Notes: a model not told the origin generated them from the sequence alone. Shown: positions 1 to 10,269, counted from the stretch's first letter. The stretch: 64,000 bases of DNA from Pseudomonas graminis (GCF_001705435.1 NZ_MDEN01000057.1:62001-126000), one strand, 5' to 3'. Translations and numbers: made by a program.

Positions 1-552
1 CAGTGCGATACCGACCGTCGCCAGCAGGAGCATGCCCAAGTGCACGTAGAACACCAGGTGCAGCGCGTCCGGCAGAAACTGGGATGTGTAGCCGGCGAGC
101 AGAGGCCCGATGCCGAGGCCGAACATGTTGGCGGCCGTGGCCACCAACGTGGCGTTCTTCCAAGTCTTGGGGGCCAGCTCGATGACGGCCACGGTGGCCG
201 TGCCGGTCATGATGCCCGCGCTGAAGCCTGAGAAGAGCCGTCCTGTCAGCAGGCCGCCAATCGAATCGCTGAACAGAAAGATGACCGCACTGATCGCCCC
301 CATTGCCAGCCCTGCCAGCAGCAACGGCTTGCGCCCCAGTTGATCGGACCAGCTGCCCACCGCCAGCAGCGCTGCGATAACGCCCGCCGCGTAGATCGAG
401 AAAATGATTGTCAGCCAGCTGGCGTCGAAGCCGAGCCGCTGTTGATAGAGGGCATACAGCGGCGTCGGCAGCGTGGTGCCGACCATGGCAATGAGCAACG
501 CGCAGGCGGCGAAGATGAAGTCGCGCGTGGAGGTAGAAGCAGGCAAAGACAT
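1..552 (-). CDS. MFS transporter, N-terminal part (cut by window start)
   Basis: The minus-strand frame from the ATG at 552 stays open to base 1, giving 184 residues of a membrane protein. It starts MSLPASTSTRDFIFAACALL and contains about five hydrophobic helices. Between helices 2 and 3 is the MFS motif A (GSWSDQLGRKPLL), typical of 12-helix proton-driven transporters. The remaining half lies outside the window. The substrate cannot be told from this half. It could be a sugar/aromatic-acid exporter or importer. It points away from the gene at 926, so the two do not share an operon. Confidence 0.85.
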   Translation of the reverse strand, partial: MSLPASTSTRDFIFAACALLIAMVGTTLPTPLYALYQQRLGFDASWLTIIFSIYAAGVIAALLAVGSWSDQLGRKPLLLAGLAMGAISAVIFLFSDSIGGLLTGRLFSGFSAGIMTGTATVAVIELAPKTWKNATLVATAANMFGLGIGPLLAGYTSQFLPDALHLVFYVHLGMLLLATVGIAL

Positions 553-925
553 GAGCGCTCCGGGCACCGGTATAAACAAGACACGCAGTGTCGCTGATAC
601 CGGCTAGGCAAGGTAGCCTGCAAGCGTTATCGGGGCTCATGCTCAGGGCAGTTTTGAGGTATGCGTGAAAATATTCATCATCAGGTTAAACACTTTGACT
701 TTGCGTGCGTCTCGCCCATTCGCGCGGATCAACGCCCTAACGCAACAATATTGAGAGAACAATCAGGCCAACAGGGCAGATTTTAAAAACCGCAATACCG
801 GATACCGCAAAAGACTGTTACTGAATGGAAGAATAACTAAAAGAGAGCACTAAGCGGCCGTTTGGCTAACCTGGAAAAGTTCTTTAGAGTCCCGGCCTTA
901 ATACCCGCTCAACAGTGAAAAACGT
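553..925. other. Intergenic region between divergent genes, nothing recognised
   Basis: This 373-base gap is more AT-rich than its surroundings and must hold the promoters of the divergent MFS gene and the gene at 926. I see no convincing -35/-10 pair, no long inverted repeat, no tRNA and no plausible small ORF with a ribosome binding site. Confidence 0.5.
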
Positions 926-1630
926 GTGAATAACGATCTACAACTTGTTAAGTCAGCACTGATGCGTTTCGCCGTCATGCTGACGCTGACGCTCTTCAGT
1001 ATCGGCATGGTGTTCATCGACATCTTTGTCGCCAAGACCGACATTCTCGAAACCTCGTTCACCGAGGTCAGTCAGGAAGTCATGCTGGCGCTCATCGCCG
1101 GTGTGTTCTGGCTTTCGGCGCGCCAGCCAGGGCAACGTGGCGTTGGCATCCTGATTGGCGGCTTCTTCGCCTGCATGCTGATCCGTGAGCTGGACGGGCT
1201 GTTTGACCCGATCAGTCACAGTTTCTGGCTGTGGCCTGCACTGCTGACGGCTGGCACCTGTGTCTATAAGGCATTGGGTTACAGGAACGCGTGGCGCGAC
1301 GTGGTCTCGGGGTTGGCTCGTTTTTCAGTGCGCCCGGCCTTCGGTTTCGTCATGGCGGGCCTGTTGGTGCTGATCTTCTCGCGACTCTTCGGCATGGGCT
1401 CGCTGTGGCACGGCATCCTTCAGGGCGGCTACGCGCGACTGGCGAAAACCACTGTCGAAGAAGGCGTCGAATTGCTGGCCTACAGCATCTGCCTGAGCGG
1501 CGCGCTGGATTACATCCTTGAACTGCGCCGCGAGCTTTCGCGCTTTGACGAGTTCACCGAATTGCAGATTTCCATGCCCGTCAAAGCCAGACCTCGTGCC
1601 GTCGCCGAGGCCATGGAAACCAGCATCTAA
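926..1630 (+). CDS. Hypothetical integral membrane protein
   Basis: A 234-residue protein starting at GTG (MNNDLQLVKSALMRFAVMLT). It has about five hydrophobic segments (roughly residues 13-35, 50-66, 75-92, 100-120 and 138-160) and a charged soluble C-terminal tail of about 50 residues. I recognise no catalytic motif. The Shine-Dalgarno region is weak, so the start is uncertain, although the ORF has normal pseudomonad codon use. A strong hairpin follows the stop at 1647-1676. It stands alone between divergent and unrelated genes and its function is unknown. Confidence 0.7.
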   Translation: MNNDLQLVKSALMRFAVMLTLTLFSIGMVFIDIFVAKTDILETSFTEVSQEVMLALIAGVFWLSARQPGQRGVGILIGGFFACMLIRELDGLFDPISHSFWLWPALLTAGTCVYKALGYRNAWRDVVSGLARFSVRPAFGFVMAGLLVLIFSRLFGMGSLWHGILQGGYARLAKTTVEEGVELLAYSICLSGALDYILELRRELSRFDEFTELQISMPVKARPRAVAEAMETSI

Positions 1631-1646
1631 ACCCGGCGCCTGCGTG

Positions 1647-1676
1647 TTGGCCGAGCGTCATCGGACGCTCGGCCAA
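1647..1676 (+). terminator. Hairpin terminator after the 926 gene
   Basis: A perfect 12-bp stem (TTGGCCGAGCGT and its complement) with a 6-base loop begins 17 bases after the stop codon. It has no strong U-tract (ACGCCCGAAAATAAA follows), so it may be an intrinsic terminator of moderate strength or an RNA-stabilising end. Confidence 0.55.
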
Positions 1677-1819
1677 CGCCCGAAAATAAAGCCATCGGTT
1701 TGCCTGTCAGGCCCGACATCGGCATCCCTTTGGCGCCCTCCATCGTGCTAGCCTTGGCACTCTTTGGAGGGATGCGACTGCCCCGCAGGTTGTCCCGGAT
1801 TTCAGGCAGCCAATCGCCC

Positions 1820-2836
1820 ATGAGCAAGAAAACCCCCGTCACCATTTCCGACATCGCCCGCCGCGTGAACATGACGCCTGTCACTGTTTCCCGGGCGCTG
1901 AACAAACCCGATCTGGTCAAGCCCGCCACCCTGGCGCGCATTCTGGAAGTGGCGCAAGAACTCGATTACGTCCCCAATGCCTTTGCCCGCAGCCTCAAGC
2001 GCAGCGAGAGCATGATCATCGGTGTCATTACTGCGTCGGTGGACAACCCCTTCTACAGCGAGATGATCAAGGCGATCTCCCGCGAGGCGAAAACCCGTGG
2101 TTACACCATCATGCTGGTGGACACCGACGGCTCTGAAGAACTCGAGGCCAAGGCGGTGGATACGCTGCTCAGTTACCGCGTGGCCGGCATCGTGCTGTCG
2201 CCGGTGTCGGACGAGCCGGCTTACCAGCCGGTCTATCTCAGTCGCCTGAGCAACGGCGACATTCCCGTGGTGCAACTGGACCGCGCGCTGCCTGCCAGCC
2301 CGTTCAGCCATGTGGTGCTCGACAACTATCACAGCGGCCTGAAAGGCGCCCGTTACCTGCTGGCACAAAGCCCGTCGATGCGTCGCATGCTGGTGCTGAC
2401 CGGCCCTGCGCATTCGCGGATTTCCGAGGAACGCCTGAAGGGCGTGAAGGCGGCGATCGCCGAGAGCGGCAAGCCGGTGCAAGTGGATGTGTTTGCCGGG
2501 GATTACACGCTGGAGCCGTCGCATCAGAGCACACTGGATTACCTGCGCGACCACCCGCTGCCGGACGCGATTTTCGGCTTCAACCAGCTCATCACCCTGG
2601 GCGCCATGAAAGCCCTGCGCGACCGCGACATCGCCCACAATAGCGTGGCCATCTGCGGCATTGACCGGCTGCCCTTCGCCGACATCTTCGGCATCCCCAT
2701 CGCCTGCATCGCCCACGATGCGTCGCTGGCGGGAAGCAGCGCGGTGAAACTGCTGCTGGAGCGAATCGAGGATCGGCATCTGCCGAAGGCGCAGGTGGTG
2801 ATTGTCGGGGAGCTGGAGAATGGCGTTAGCGGGTGA
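1820..2836 (+). CDS. LacI/GalR-family transcriptional regulator
   Basis: A 338-residue protein when started at the ATG at 1820 (MSKKTPVTISDIARRVNMTP). An upstream in-frame ATG at 1700 would add 40 residues that do not look like LacI sequence. The N-terminus is the LacI helix-turn-helix plus hinge helix (TISDIARRVNMTPVTVSRAL). Residues 60-335 form a periplasmic-binding-protein-like sugar sensor of usual length. It converges on the six-gene polyol operon that ends at 3058. A 20-bp symmetric site with a central CG lies before that operon (10250-10269), so it is probably the operon's repressor, with a polyol or ketose (or its phosphate) as effector. Confidence 0.9.
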   Translation: MSKKTPVTISDIARRVNMTPVTVSRALNKPDLVKPATLARILEVAQELDYVPNAFARSLKRSESMIIGVITASVDNPFYSEMIKAISREAKTRGYTIMLVDTDGSEELEAKAVDTLLSYRVAGIVLSPVSDEPAYQPVYLSRLSNGDIPVVQLDRALPASPFSHVVLDNYHSGLKGARYLLAQSPSMRRMLVLTGPAHSRISEERLKGVKAAIAESGKPVQVDVFAGDYTLEPSHQSTLDYLRDHPLPDAIFGFNQLITLGAMKALRDRDIAHNSVAICGIDRLPFADIFGIPIACIAHDASLAGSSAVKLLLERIEDRHLPKAQVVIVGELENGVSG

Positions 2837-2908
2837 GCCTTTATTATCGACTCATCGCCAAACCTCTCCCGTGAAACTCTTACCCTCCCCAACTCGACGC
2901 GGTCCCCT

Positions 2909-3041
2909 GTAGGAGCGTGGCTTGTCCCGCGATCGACCGGGAACCGGTCGCGATGACAGACGCTACGGTATTTCTGTTTCACCGCGTCGACAGACTTTGC
3001 TGCCGGTGCCCGGCAGATCGCGGGACAAGCCACGCTCCTAC
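2909..3041. repeat. Palindromic intergenic element, copy 1 (133 bp)
   Basis: The ends are a perfect inverted repeat of about 26 bp beginning GTAGGAGCGTGGCTT. Inside lie two smaller palindromes, GACCGG-N3-CCGGTC near the left end and TGCCGG-N3-CCGGCA near the right end. A near-identical copy is at 5373-5503. It sits between the converging LacI gene and the SDR gene. The architecture resembles paired REP/BIME or MITE-like sequences of Pseudomonas. It encodes nothing. Confidence 0.85.
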
Positions 3042-3057
3042 CATTGCGAGTTGCGTT

Positions 3058-3801
3058 CTAGCGGCTCGTGTATCCCCCATCAATCGGCAGCGACACACCG
3101 CTGATCATCGACGCTGCGCTGCTCAGCAGGAACAGGATTGGGGCCGCGACTTCTGCGGTTTCGGCGAAGCGGCCGAGGGGAATCGCCGCCAGCGCCGGGT
3201 CGCGTTTGCTCGGCTCGCTCCAGGCCATCTGCGCCATGGGCGTCAGGGTCACAGTGGGGTTCACGCTGTTGACGCGAATCCCGTGGCGACCCCATTCGCC
3301 ACACTGCACCCGGGTCATGGCGTCCATCGCGCCCTTCGACGCGCAATAGCTCAGATGATCATCCAGCGCCACCAACGACGCCTGACTCGACACGTTGACG
3401 AGGCTCCCCGCCACGCCTTCGGCGATCATCTTTTTCGCCACCGTCCCGGCGATCATCGCCGCCGCCCGCACGTTGACCGCCATGACCTGATCGAACGCCC
3501 CGGCGCTCACCTCGATCGCGGACTCCAGTATGGAAATCCCGGCGCAGTTGACCAGCCCGTGCATCACCGGCAAGTCCGCCAACACTGCGGCCAATGACGG
3601 CTGATCGGCCACGTCCACGCGCAACGCCACACAGCCCTGCCCTGCCAGGTTTTCCAGCGCCGCTGCATCGCGGCCCATCGCATACACCTCGGCGCCGCTG
3701 TTCAGCAGTTGCTGCGCGACCTCCCAGCCAATGCCGCTGCTGGCGCCGGTGACCAGAACGCGCTGGCCGCTGAAATCAAATTGGGCGGTGTTCACAGTCA
3801 C
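3058..3801 (-). CDS. Short-chain dehydrogenase/reductase (polyol or ketose oxidoreductase)
   Basis: A 247-residue classical SDR. The Rossmann motif TGASSGIG is at residues 18-25, NCAG at 85-88, the catalytic Ser at about 139, and Tyr152-x3-Lys156 (YCASK). The C-terminal half carries a VNPTVTLTPM segment like that of L-xylulose/carbonyl reductases and tetritol dehydrogenases. It starts with GTG overlapping the TGA of the upstream kinase (GTGA), which implies translational coupling. It is the last gene of the polyol operon and probably interconverts a sugar alcohol and a ketose with NAD(P). The exact substrate is not readable from sequence. Confidence 0.88.
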   Translation of the reverse strand: MTVNTAQFDFSGQRVLVTGASSGIGWEVAQQLLNSGAEVYAMGRDAAALENLAGQGCVALRVDVADQPSLAAVLADLPVMHGLVNCAGISILESAIEVSAGAFDQVMAVNVRAAAMIAGTVAKKMIAEGVAGSLVNVSSQASLVALDDHLSYCASKGAMDAMTRVQCGEWGRHGIRVNSVNPTVTLTPMAQMAWSEPSKRDPALAAIPLGRFAETAEVAAPILFLLSSAASMISGVSLPIDGGYTSR

Positions 3802-5330
3802 GCTCCCTGCAAGCGATGCATGATGGGTTTCAGCGCCGGATACAGCGCCACGTAATCGGCGAACAGTCGCGAATACAACTCGACGTTCTCCGCTTGAGGC
3901 TCGGCCCGAAGCTCCAGTTGAACCCAGCCTTTATGAACCTGCGCCTCATCCACTAACCCGACCGCGTGGGCGGCGAGCAAAGCTGCACCGAGCGCCGCTT
4001 CGACTTCCTGGACGATGGTGTAGACCGGGAAGTTGGTGACGTCGGCGATGATCTGCATCCACAAGTCCGAGTGGCTGGCGCCGCCGACCACGATCAGCCG
4101 AGGGTCCAGGGACTGCGCGCCTTTTGTGCCCGCTTCGATGTTGTGCCGAAGCGCGAACGTGACGCCTTCGAGCACCGCGCGGTACAGGTGAATCCGGCTG
4201 TGATAGAGGCTCAGCCCGACAAAGCTGCCGCTGGCTCTGGCGTCCCACACCGGGCTGCGCTCGCCCATCAGGTAAGGCTGGAACAGCACGCCGTCACTGC
4301 CGGCCGGAATCTTCATCGCGGCGCGTTCGAGTATGACGTGGCTGTCTTCGCCGCTCTCGCGACCCTGCTGCTCTTCGGCCTGGCAGAACTGCTCGCGAAA
4401 CCAGCTGACCGAGGCGCCGGCGGTGATCGCGCCGCCGAAGATGTAGAGGTCTTTGGCGCCGTTGAAAACGTGGGGAAAACTGACCAGACCATGCCGGGCA
4501 TCGACCTGCTGATTGAGGTAGCCCCAGCACATGCTGGTGCCGATCATGGCCACGTGGTTGCCGGCCTGGGTAACGCCTGCGGCGAAGGTCGCCATGGCGG
4601 CATCTACCCCGCCCCCAAGCAGCGGAATTTCAGGGCTAAGCCCAAGCCGATCGGCCCATTCGGGTAACAGACCGCCGACCACCTCACCGGAGTGAACCAG
4701 CCGCTCGGGCATCATCGACGCCGGGATGCCCAGCGCGTCGAGCATCTCTGCCGACCAGCCCCGTGCCTTGACGTCGTAGACGCCGCCGATGTTGCCGGCA
4801 GAGCTGTGGTCCACCGCAACCTCGCCGGTCAGGCAGTAATTGACGTAGCTGTTGGGCGGCAGCAGGTAGCGCGTGTCGGCCCAGACGTGCGGCTGCTTGT
4901 CCTTGAGCCAGAGCATTTTGGTGAAGCCGTAATAACTGTCCACCGCATTGCCGGTGATCGCGTACAGCCGCTCCAGATCCACGTGCTGATTGACCCACTC
5001 GACCTGTTCCTCAGCGCGGCGGTCCATCCAGATCAGGCACGGGTACAAGGGTTTGATCTGCGCATCGACCGCAATGCCGGAGCCGCCGTACAGGCTGCTG
5101 ACACACAGGGCTTTGACGCTGTCTTTGGGCAACGCGCTCTTGCGCATGCAGGCGGCGACGCAGATTTCCACGGCGTCGAGCCAGACCTGTGGCCATTGCT
5201 CCGCCCAGCGCGGTTTGGGGGTGTCGACCTTATAACTGTGGCTGTGCTGCGCGACGATCCGGCCCTGACCATCGACCAGCAATGCCTTGGTGCTTTGGGT
5301 GCCGATGTCGACACCGATGACGTAATCCAT
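3798..5330 (-). CDS. FGGY-family carbohydrate kinase
   Basis: A 510-residue two-domain FGGY kinase of normal length. The N-terminal phosphate-binding motif is GVDIGTQSTKALLVDGQGR. The central GGGVDAAMATFAAGV segment carries the probable catalytic Asp, and the C-terminal ATP-binding GGASHSDLWMQIIADV motif is intact. Substrates of the family include xylulose, ribulose, glycerol and erythritol. Placed between two dehydrogenases and an ABC importer, it most likely phosphorylates the ketose produced by the dehydrogenases. It is coupled to the SDR by a 4-base overlap and separated from the upstream dehydrogenase by repeat copy 2. Confidence 0.9.
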   Translation of the reverse strand: MDYVIGVDIGTQSTKALLVDGQGRIVAQHSHSYKVDTPKPRWAEQWPQVWLDAVEICVAACMRKSALPKDSVKALCVSSLYGGSGIAVDAQIKPLYPCLIWMDRRAEEQVEWVNQHVDLERLYAITGNAVDSYYGFTKMLWLKDKQPHVWADTRYLLPPNSYVNYCLTGEVAVDHSSAGNIGGVYDVKARGWSAEMLDALGIPASMMPERLVHSGEVVGGLLPEWADRLGLSPEIPLLGGGVDAAMATFAAGVTQAGNHVAMIGTSMCWGYLNQQVDARHGLVSFPHVFNGAKDLYIFGGAITAGASVSWFREQFCQAEEQQGRESGEDSHVILERAAMKIPAGSDGVLFQPYLMGERSPVWDARASGSFVGLSLYHSRIHLYRAVLEGVTFALRHNIEAGTKGAQSLDPRLIVVGGASHSDLWMQIIADVTNFPVYTIVQEVEAALGAALLAAHAVGLVDEAQVHKGWVQLELRAEPQAENVELYSRLFADYVALYPALKPIMHRLQGA

Positions 5331-5372
5331 CCGGGTGCGCTCTAGTTGTTATTGGAGTGCTACGCAAAACCT

Positions 5373-5503
5373 GTAGGAGCGTGGCTTGTCCCGCGATCGA
5401 CCGGGAACCGGTCGCAATCATGAGGCCACGGTATGCCTGATTCACCGCGTGGCGAGGTTTGCTGCCGGTGCCCGGCAGATCGCGGGACAAGCCACGCTCC
5501 TAC
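5373..5503. repeat. Palindromic intergenic element, copy 2 (131 bp)
   Basis: Same organisation as 2909-3041: terminal inverted repeats of about 26 bp and two inner palindromes. The outer thirds are nearly identical to copy 1 and the middle about 45 bases are more diverged. It occupies the space between the alcohol dehydrogenase and the kinase inside one operon, so a transcript crossing it would fold into a very long hairpin. Confidence 0.85.
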
Positions 5504-5516
5504 AGAATGGGGGTTA

Positions 5517-6602
5517 TCAGTTCACCGGTTTGAGCAGCACCTTGATCGACTTGGTCGAGTCCGCCAGGGCGAACGCTTCGGCGTAGTCGTCCAGACCGAA
5601 GTCGTGGGTGACGATACCCTCCGACGTCACCAGCCCGCGCTCGAACAGATCGATGGCAATCGGGTAGCAATACGGGCCCAAGTGAGCGCCGCGCACGTCC
5701 AGTTCTTTGCGGTCGCCGATGATGGACCAGTCAGCGCTGGTCTCGGCGCCGAACACGCTGAACTCCACAAAGCGGCCCAGCTTGCGGATCAGATCAAGGC
5801 CTTGGGTGACGCCGATCGGCACGCCCGTGGTCTCGATGTAAACGTCGCAGCCATAGCCGTCGGTGAGGCCGTTGATGATCTCTTTGGCATTGTCGCGGCT
5901 CGGGTTGATCACCACGTCGGCGCCGAATTTTTTCGCCAGCTCCAAGCGCTCGTCGACCATGTCGATGACCACCAGCTTCTTCGGCGTTTTCAGCGCGGCG
6001 ACCTGCACCATGCACAGACCCAGCGTGCCGGCGCCGGCGATCACCAGCACGTCGTCGAGCTGAACATCACCGCGGTTCACCGTGTGAATCGAGCAGGCCA
6101 TCGGCTCGATCAACGCCGAATCTTCCAGCGAAACCGACTCGGGAATGTGATGCACGATAGCGGTCTTCGGGATGCGCATGTACTGCGCCATGCCGCCCTC
6201 GGCGACGTCCTTCTGGAAGCCAAAGATGTTGTGCACTTCGCACATCCAGTACTTGCCGGATTTGCAGAACTTGCACTTCTCGCACGGGACGATCTGCTCG
6301 GCGATGACCTTGTCACCCACCTTCACGCCGAAGTGCTCTTCAGCGCCCTCGCCCACCGAATCCACATAGCCGAAAAATTCGTGGCCCGGTACCACCGGCG
6401 CCTTGACCCACGGGCTCTCGCCGCCCCAGAACATCGCCGCGCCTGAGTGACATTTGCAGTCACTGGCGCAGATCCCGCAGGCACCGATGCGAATCACCAG
6501 TTCATTGGCCCGCGCAACAGGCTTGCTGATCTGCTCCAGACGGTAGTCTTTCGGGGCATGGCAGACGACGGCTTGCATGGTGTTTGTTGTGTTTTGTTCC
6601 AT
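5517..6602 (-). CDS. Zinc-dependent alcohol dehydrogenase, erythritol/L-threitol dehydrogenase-like
   Basis: A 361-residue medium-chain dehydrogenase. Catalytic zinc ligands are Cys45 (GICASD) and His74-Glu75 (GHEF). The structural zinc set is Cys107, Cys110, Cys113 and Cys121. The NAD motif GAGTLGL follows. Segments such as GAHLGPYCYP, IVPCEKCKFCKSGKYWMC and DVYIETTG recall the mycobacterial erythritol/L-threitol dehydrogenase (EltD) as I remember it; this is family memory, not a search. It has an AGGTGA ribosome site 6 bases before ATG. It lies 68 bases after the ABC permease and should oxidise the imported polyol to a ketose. Confidence 0.85.
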   Translation of the reverse strand: MEQNTTNTMQAVVCHAPKDYRLEQISKPVARANELVIRIGACGICASDCKCHSGAAMFWGGESPWVKAPVVPGHEFFGYVDSVGEGAEEHFGVKVGDKVIAEQIVPCEKCKFCKSGKYWMCEVHNIFGFQKDVAEGGMAQYMRIPKTAIVHHIPESVSLEDSALIEPMACSIHTVNRGDVQLDDVLVIAGAGTLGLCMVQVAALKTPKKLVVIDMVDERLELAKKFGADVVINPSRDNAKEIINGLTDGYGCDVYIETTGVPIGVTQGLDLIRKLGRFVEFSVFGAETSADWSIIGDRKELDVRGAHLGPYCYPIAIDLFERGLVTSEGIVTHDFGLDDYAEAFALADSTKSIKVLLKPVN

Positions 6603-6670
6603 GTCGGTTCACCTGTTTTGATCGTTGGATGGCGTGTAGAAGCGCGCTTCTACACGCGCTGCTTTTCGGT

Positions 6671-7634
6671 TTATTTATGCCGCTGCCGACTGATGAAGAT
6701 CGCCAGCAAAATGATTCCGCCCTTGATCACGCTCTGCACATAAGGAGAGACGCCGAGCATATTCAGGCCGTTGTTCAGCACGCCCAGCAGCATCGCGCCC
6801 ACCAGCGTGCCAATGATCACGCCGCGCCCGCCGGCAATCGAGGCGCCGCCCAGCACCACGGCCGCAATGGCGTCCAGCTCGAAGCCGACGCCCGCGTTCG
6901 GTTGCCCGCTCATCAGCCGCGACGACAACACCAGCCCGGCAATCGCTGCCGTCAGCCCGCTGATCGAGTACACCAGCAGCTTGAACCGCGAGGCGCGAAC
7001 GCCGGACAGACGCACGGCTTCTTCATTGCCGCCGATGGCATAAACGTAGCGACCGACGCGGGTGTGCTGCAGCAGCACCCAGGCGAAGAAGTAGGTCGCA
7101 AGCATGATCAGAATCGGCACCTGGATGCCGAACAGCGTGCCGCGCCCGAACCAGGCAAACCACTCCGGCATCCCCGCAATCGGGTAGCCGTCGGTGTACA
7201 TCAGGCCCAGCCCGCGCGCGATGCCCATGGTCGCCAGCGTGACGATGATCGGCGGCATTTTCAGGTACGCGACGAAGATGCCGTTGCCCACTCCGAAGCC
7301 CACGCCAATCAGCAAACCGATGAGGATGGCGAGCGGCGCAGGGACGCCTGCGACCATCAGTCCGGTGGTCAGCGTGCCGGACAAGGCCATCACCGGACCG
7401 ACCGACAAATCGATGCCGCCGGTGAGGATCACGCAGGTCATGCCGACCGCGATGATGGCGTTGATAGACACTTGGCGGGCGATGTTTTCCAGGTTCGCCC
7501 CAGTGAGAAACTTGTCGCTGGCGAAGATCATGAAGACCGTCACCACCACCAGGCCAATGAAGGGATAGAAGGCGGGCGAGCGGATCAATCGGGCGAAGTT
7601 GAGCTGCATCCGGTTGGGTTGCGCGTTCATGGGT

Positions 7635-7651
<17 letters not shown>
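6671..7651 (-). CDS. Sugar/polyol ABC transporter permease (RbsC type)
   Basis: A 326-residue inner-membrane permease of the RbsC/AraH/XylH family (BPD_transp_2). It has about ten hydrophobic helices and the conserved stretches [15 protein letters not shown] and [14 protein letters not shown], which contacts the ATPase. The first 17 bases overlap the end of the ATPase gene, so translation is probably coupled. An alternative start is Met8. The protein forms the membrane channel for the substrate delivered by the binding protein at 9267-10214. Confidence 0.93.
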
Positions 7652-9146
<1,495 letters not shown>

Positions 9147-9218
9147 GGGCACCTCGTCGCAGCAGAATATCGCTGCGCAACTCACCAAAATCCGGGGCCT
9201 AAGTCCCTGGCCAGAACC

Positions 9219-9262
9219 CGTGGCGCCCGCCTGACCGAAAACCTCAGGCGAGCAGCGCCACG
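9219..9262 (-). promoter_or_regulatory. Intercistronic hairpin between binding protein and ATPase genes
   Basis: Nested inverted repeats: outer CGTGGCGC/GCGCCACG and inner CGCCTGA/TCAGGCG around a 9-base loop. The hairpin lies 5 bases after the binding-protein stop codon and is not followed by a U-tract. Such structures commonly protect the upstream message from 3' decay or partly terminate transcription, giving more binding protein than membrane components. Confidence 0.6.
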
Positions 9263-9266
9263 GCCG

Positions 9267-10214
9267 TTACCAGGTGAAGGTTTTCGCCTTCGCCTGATCC
9301 ACCAGCAGGATGTCGACCGGAATGGTCGCCGGGACTTGTGAGCCCCACTTCTTGGCGAGCGCCAGCCCGAGGGCCAGACGTACCTGATCGCGTGGGTATT
9401 GAGCGGAAGTGGCGATGAACTTGCTGTTGGGCTTCTGGATTTCCTTGATGGCTTCGGGCGCGCCGTCGACGCTGGTCAGCTTGACGTCCATGCCGCTGGA
9501 CTCGATGGCAGCCAGCGCGCCGAGCGAGCCGTTGTCGTTGACGCTGAACAGGCCTTTGAGAGTGGGCTGCGCCTGCAGCATGTTTTCAGTCACGGTCAGC
9601 GCCTGATCACGCTCCTGCTTGCCGTTCTGGATGCTGACAATCTTGATGTCTTTGTACTTGCCCAGGGCTTCCTTGCAGCCGCGCACGCGCTCAAGAATCG
9701 GCACTACCGCGATGCCGTCGAGAATCCCGACGTCGCCCTTGCCGCCGATGTTCTTGGCCAGGTAATCGCAGGCCTGCACCCCGGCGTCGAAGTTCTTCGA
9801 GCCAACGAACGAGTCCAGCGGGCCATTGGCCTGTGCGTCCACTGCGACGACCACCACGCCTTTGTCATGGGCCTGCTTGACCGCGGACTGAACGCCCACC
9901 GAATCGGTCGGGTTGATGATCAGGATATCGATGCCTTTCTGCAGCATGTCTTCGATGTCGCTGATCTGCTTGGACACGTCATGGCGCGCGTCAGTGACCA
10001 GCAGCGTTGCACCGATGCTGGCAGTGGCGTCCTGAAGAGCGTCCTTCATGGTCACGAAATACGGGTTGTTGATCTCTTGAAACGACGCACCGATCTTCAG
10101 CGGACCGGTCTTGGCGGCGTCTGCGGCTTGAACGTTGAGGGCGCTGCCGCAGGCGACAGCCACGGCGAGGGAACAGAGAACGGCGGAGAAGCCCTTCTTG
10201 AGGCGAGTTGTCAT
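9267..10214 (-). CDS. Periplasmic sugar/polyol-binding protein of the ABC importer
   Basis: A 315-residue type-I periplasmic-binding protein (ribose-binding family, Peripla_BP_4). The ATG at 10214 gives a signal peptide (MTTRLKKGFSAVLCSLAVAV ... VQAADA). A longer 344-residue reading adds non-signal sequence. Mature segments KIGASFQEINNPYFVTMKDA and DILIINPTDSVGVQSAV match the family. It is the first gene of the operon and delivers the ligand to the permease/ATPase. The ligand is inferred to be a short polyol from the two dehydrogenases downstream. Confidence 0.93.
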   Translation of the reverse strand: MTTRLKKGFSAVLCSLAVAVACGSALNVQAADAAKTGPLKIGASFQEINNPYFVTMKDALQDATASIGATLLVTDARHDVSKQISDIEDMLQKGIDILIINPTDSVGVQSAVKQAHDKGVVVVAVDAQANGPLDSFVGSKNFDAGVQACDYLAKNIGGKGDVGILDGIAVVPILERVRGCKEALGKYKDIKIVSIQNGKQERDQALTVTENMLQAQPTLKGLFSVNDNGSLGALAAIESSGMDVKLTSVDGAPEAIKEIQKPNSKFIATSAQYPRDQVRLALGLALAKKWGSQVPATIPVDILLVDQAKAKTFTW

Positions 10215-10249
10215 AGCGAAAAATCCCGTTGTTTTTATTTTTAAAGCGG

Positions 10250-10269
10250 AAATGTCATCGTTAACATTT
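10250..10269. promoter_or_regulatory. Putative LacI-family operator of the polyol operon
   Basis: AAATGTCATCGTTAACATTT is a 20-bp site symmetric about a central CG, with 16 of 20 positions matching its reverse complement and perfect 6-bp outer arms. Central-CG palindromes of this size are typical LacI/GalR operators. It lies 36 bases before the binding-protein ATG. A LacI-type gene closes the same locus at 1820-2836, so it is the natural candidate to bind here. Confidence 0.6.

Noticed and set aside
1754..1772. TGGCAC upstream of the LacI gene as a sigma54 promoter
   Set aside because: The -12 TTGC is missing at the required spacing.
1700..1819. 40-residue N-terminal extension of the LacI regulator
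   Set aside because: LacI proteins begin directly with the helix-turn-helix. The extension is hydrophobic and unrelated, and ATG 1820 gives the standard N-terminus.
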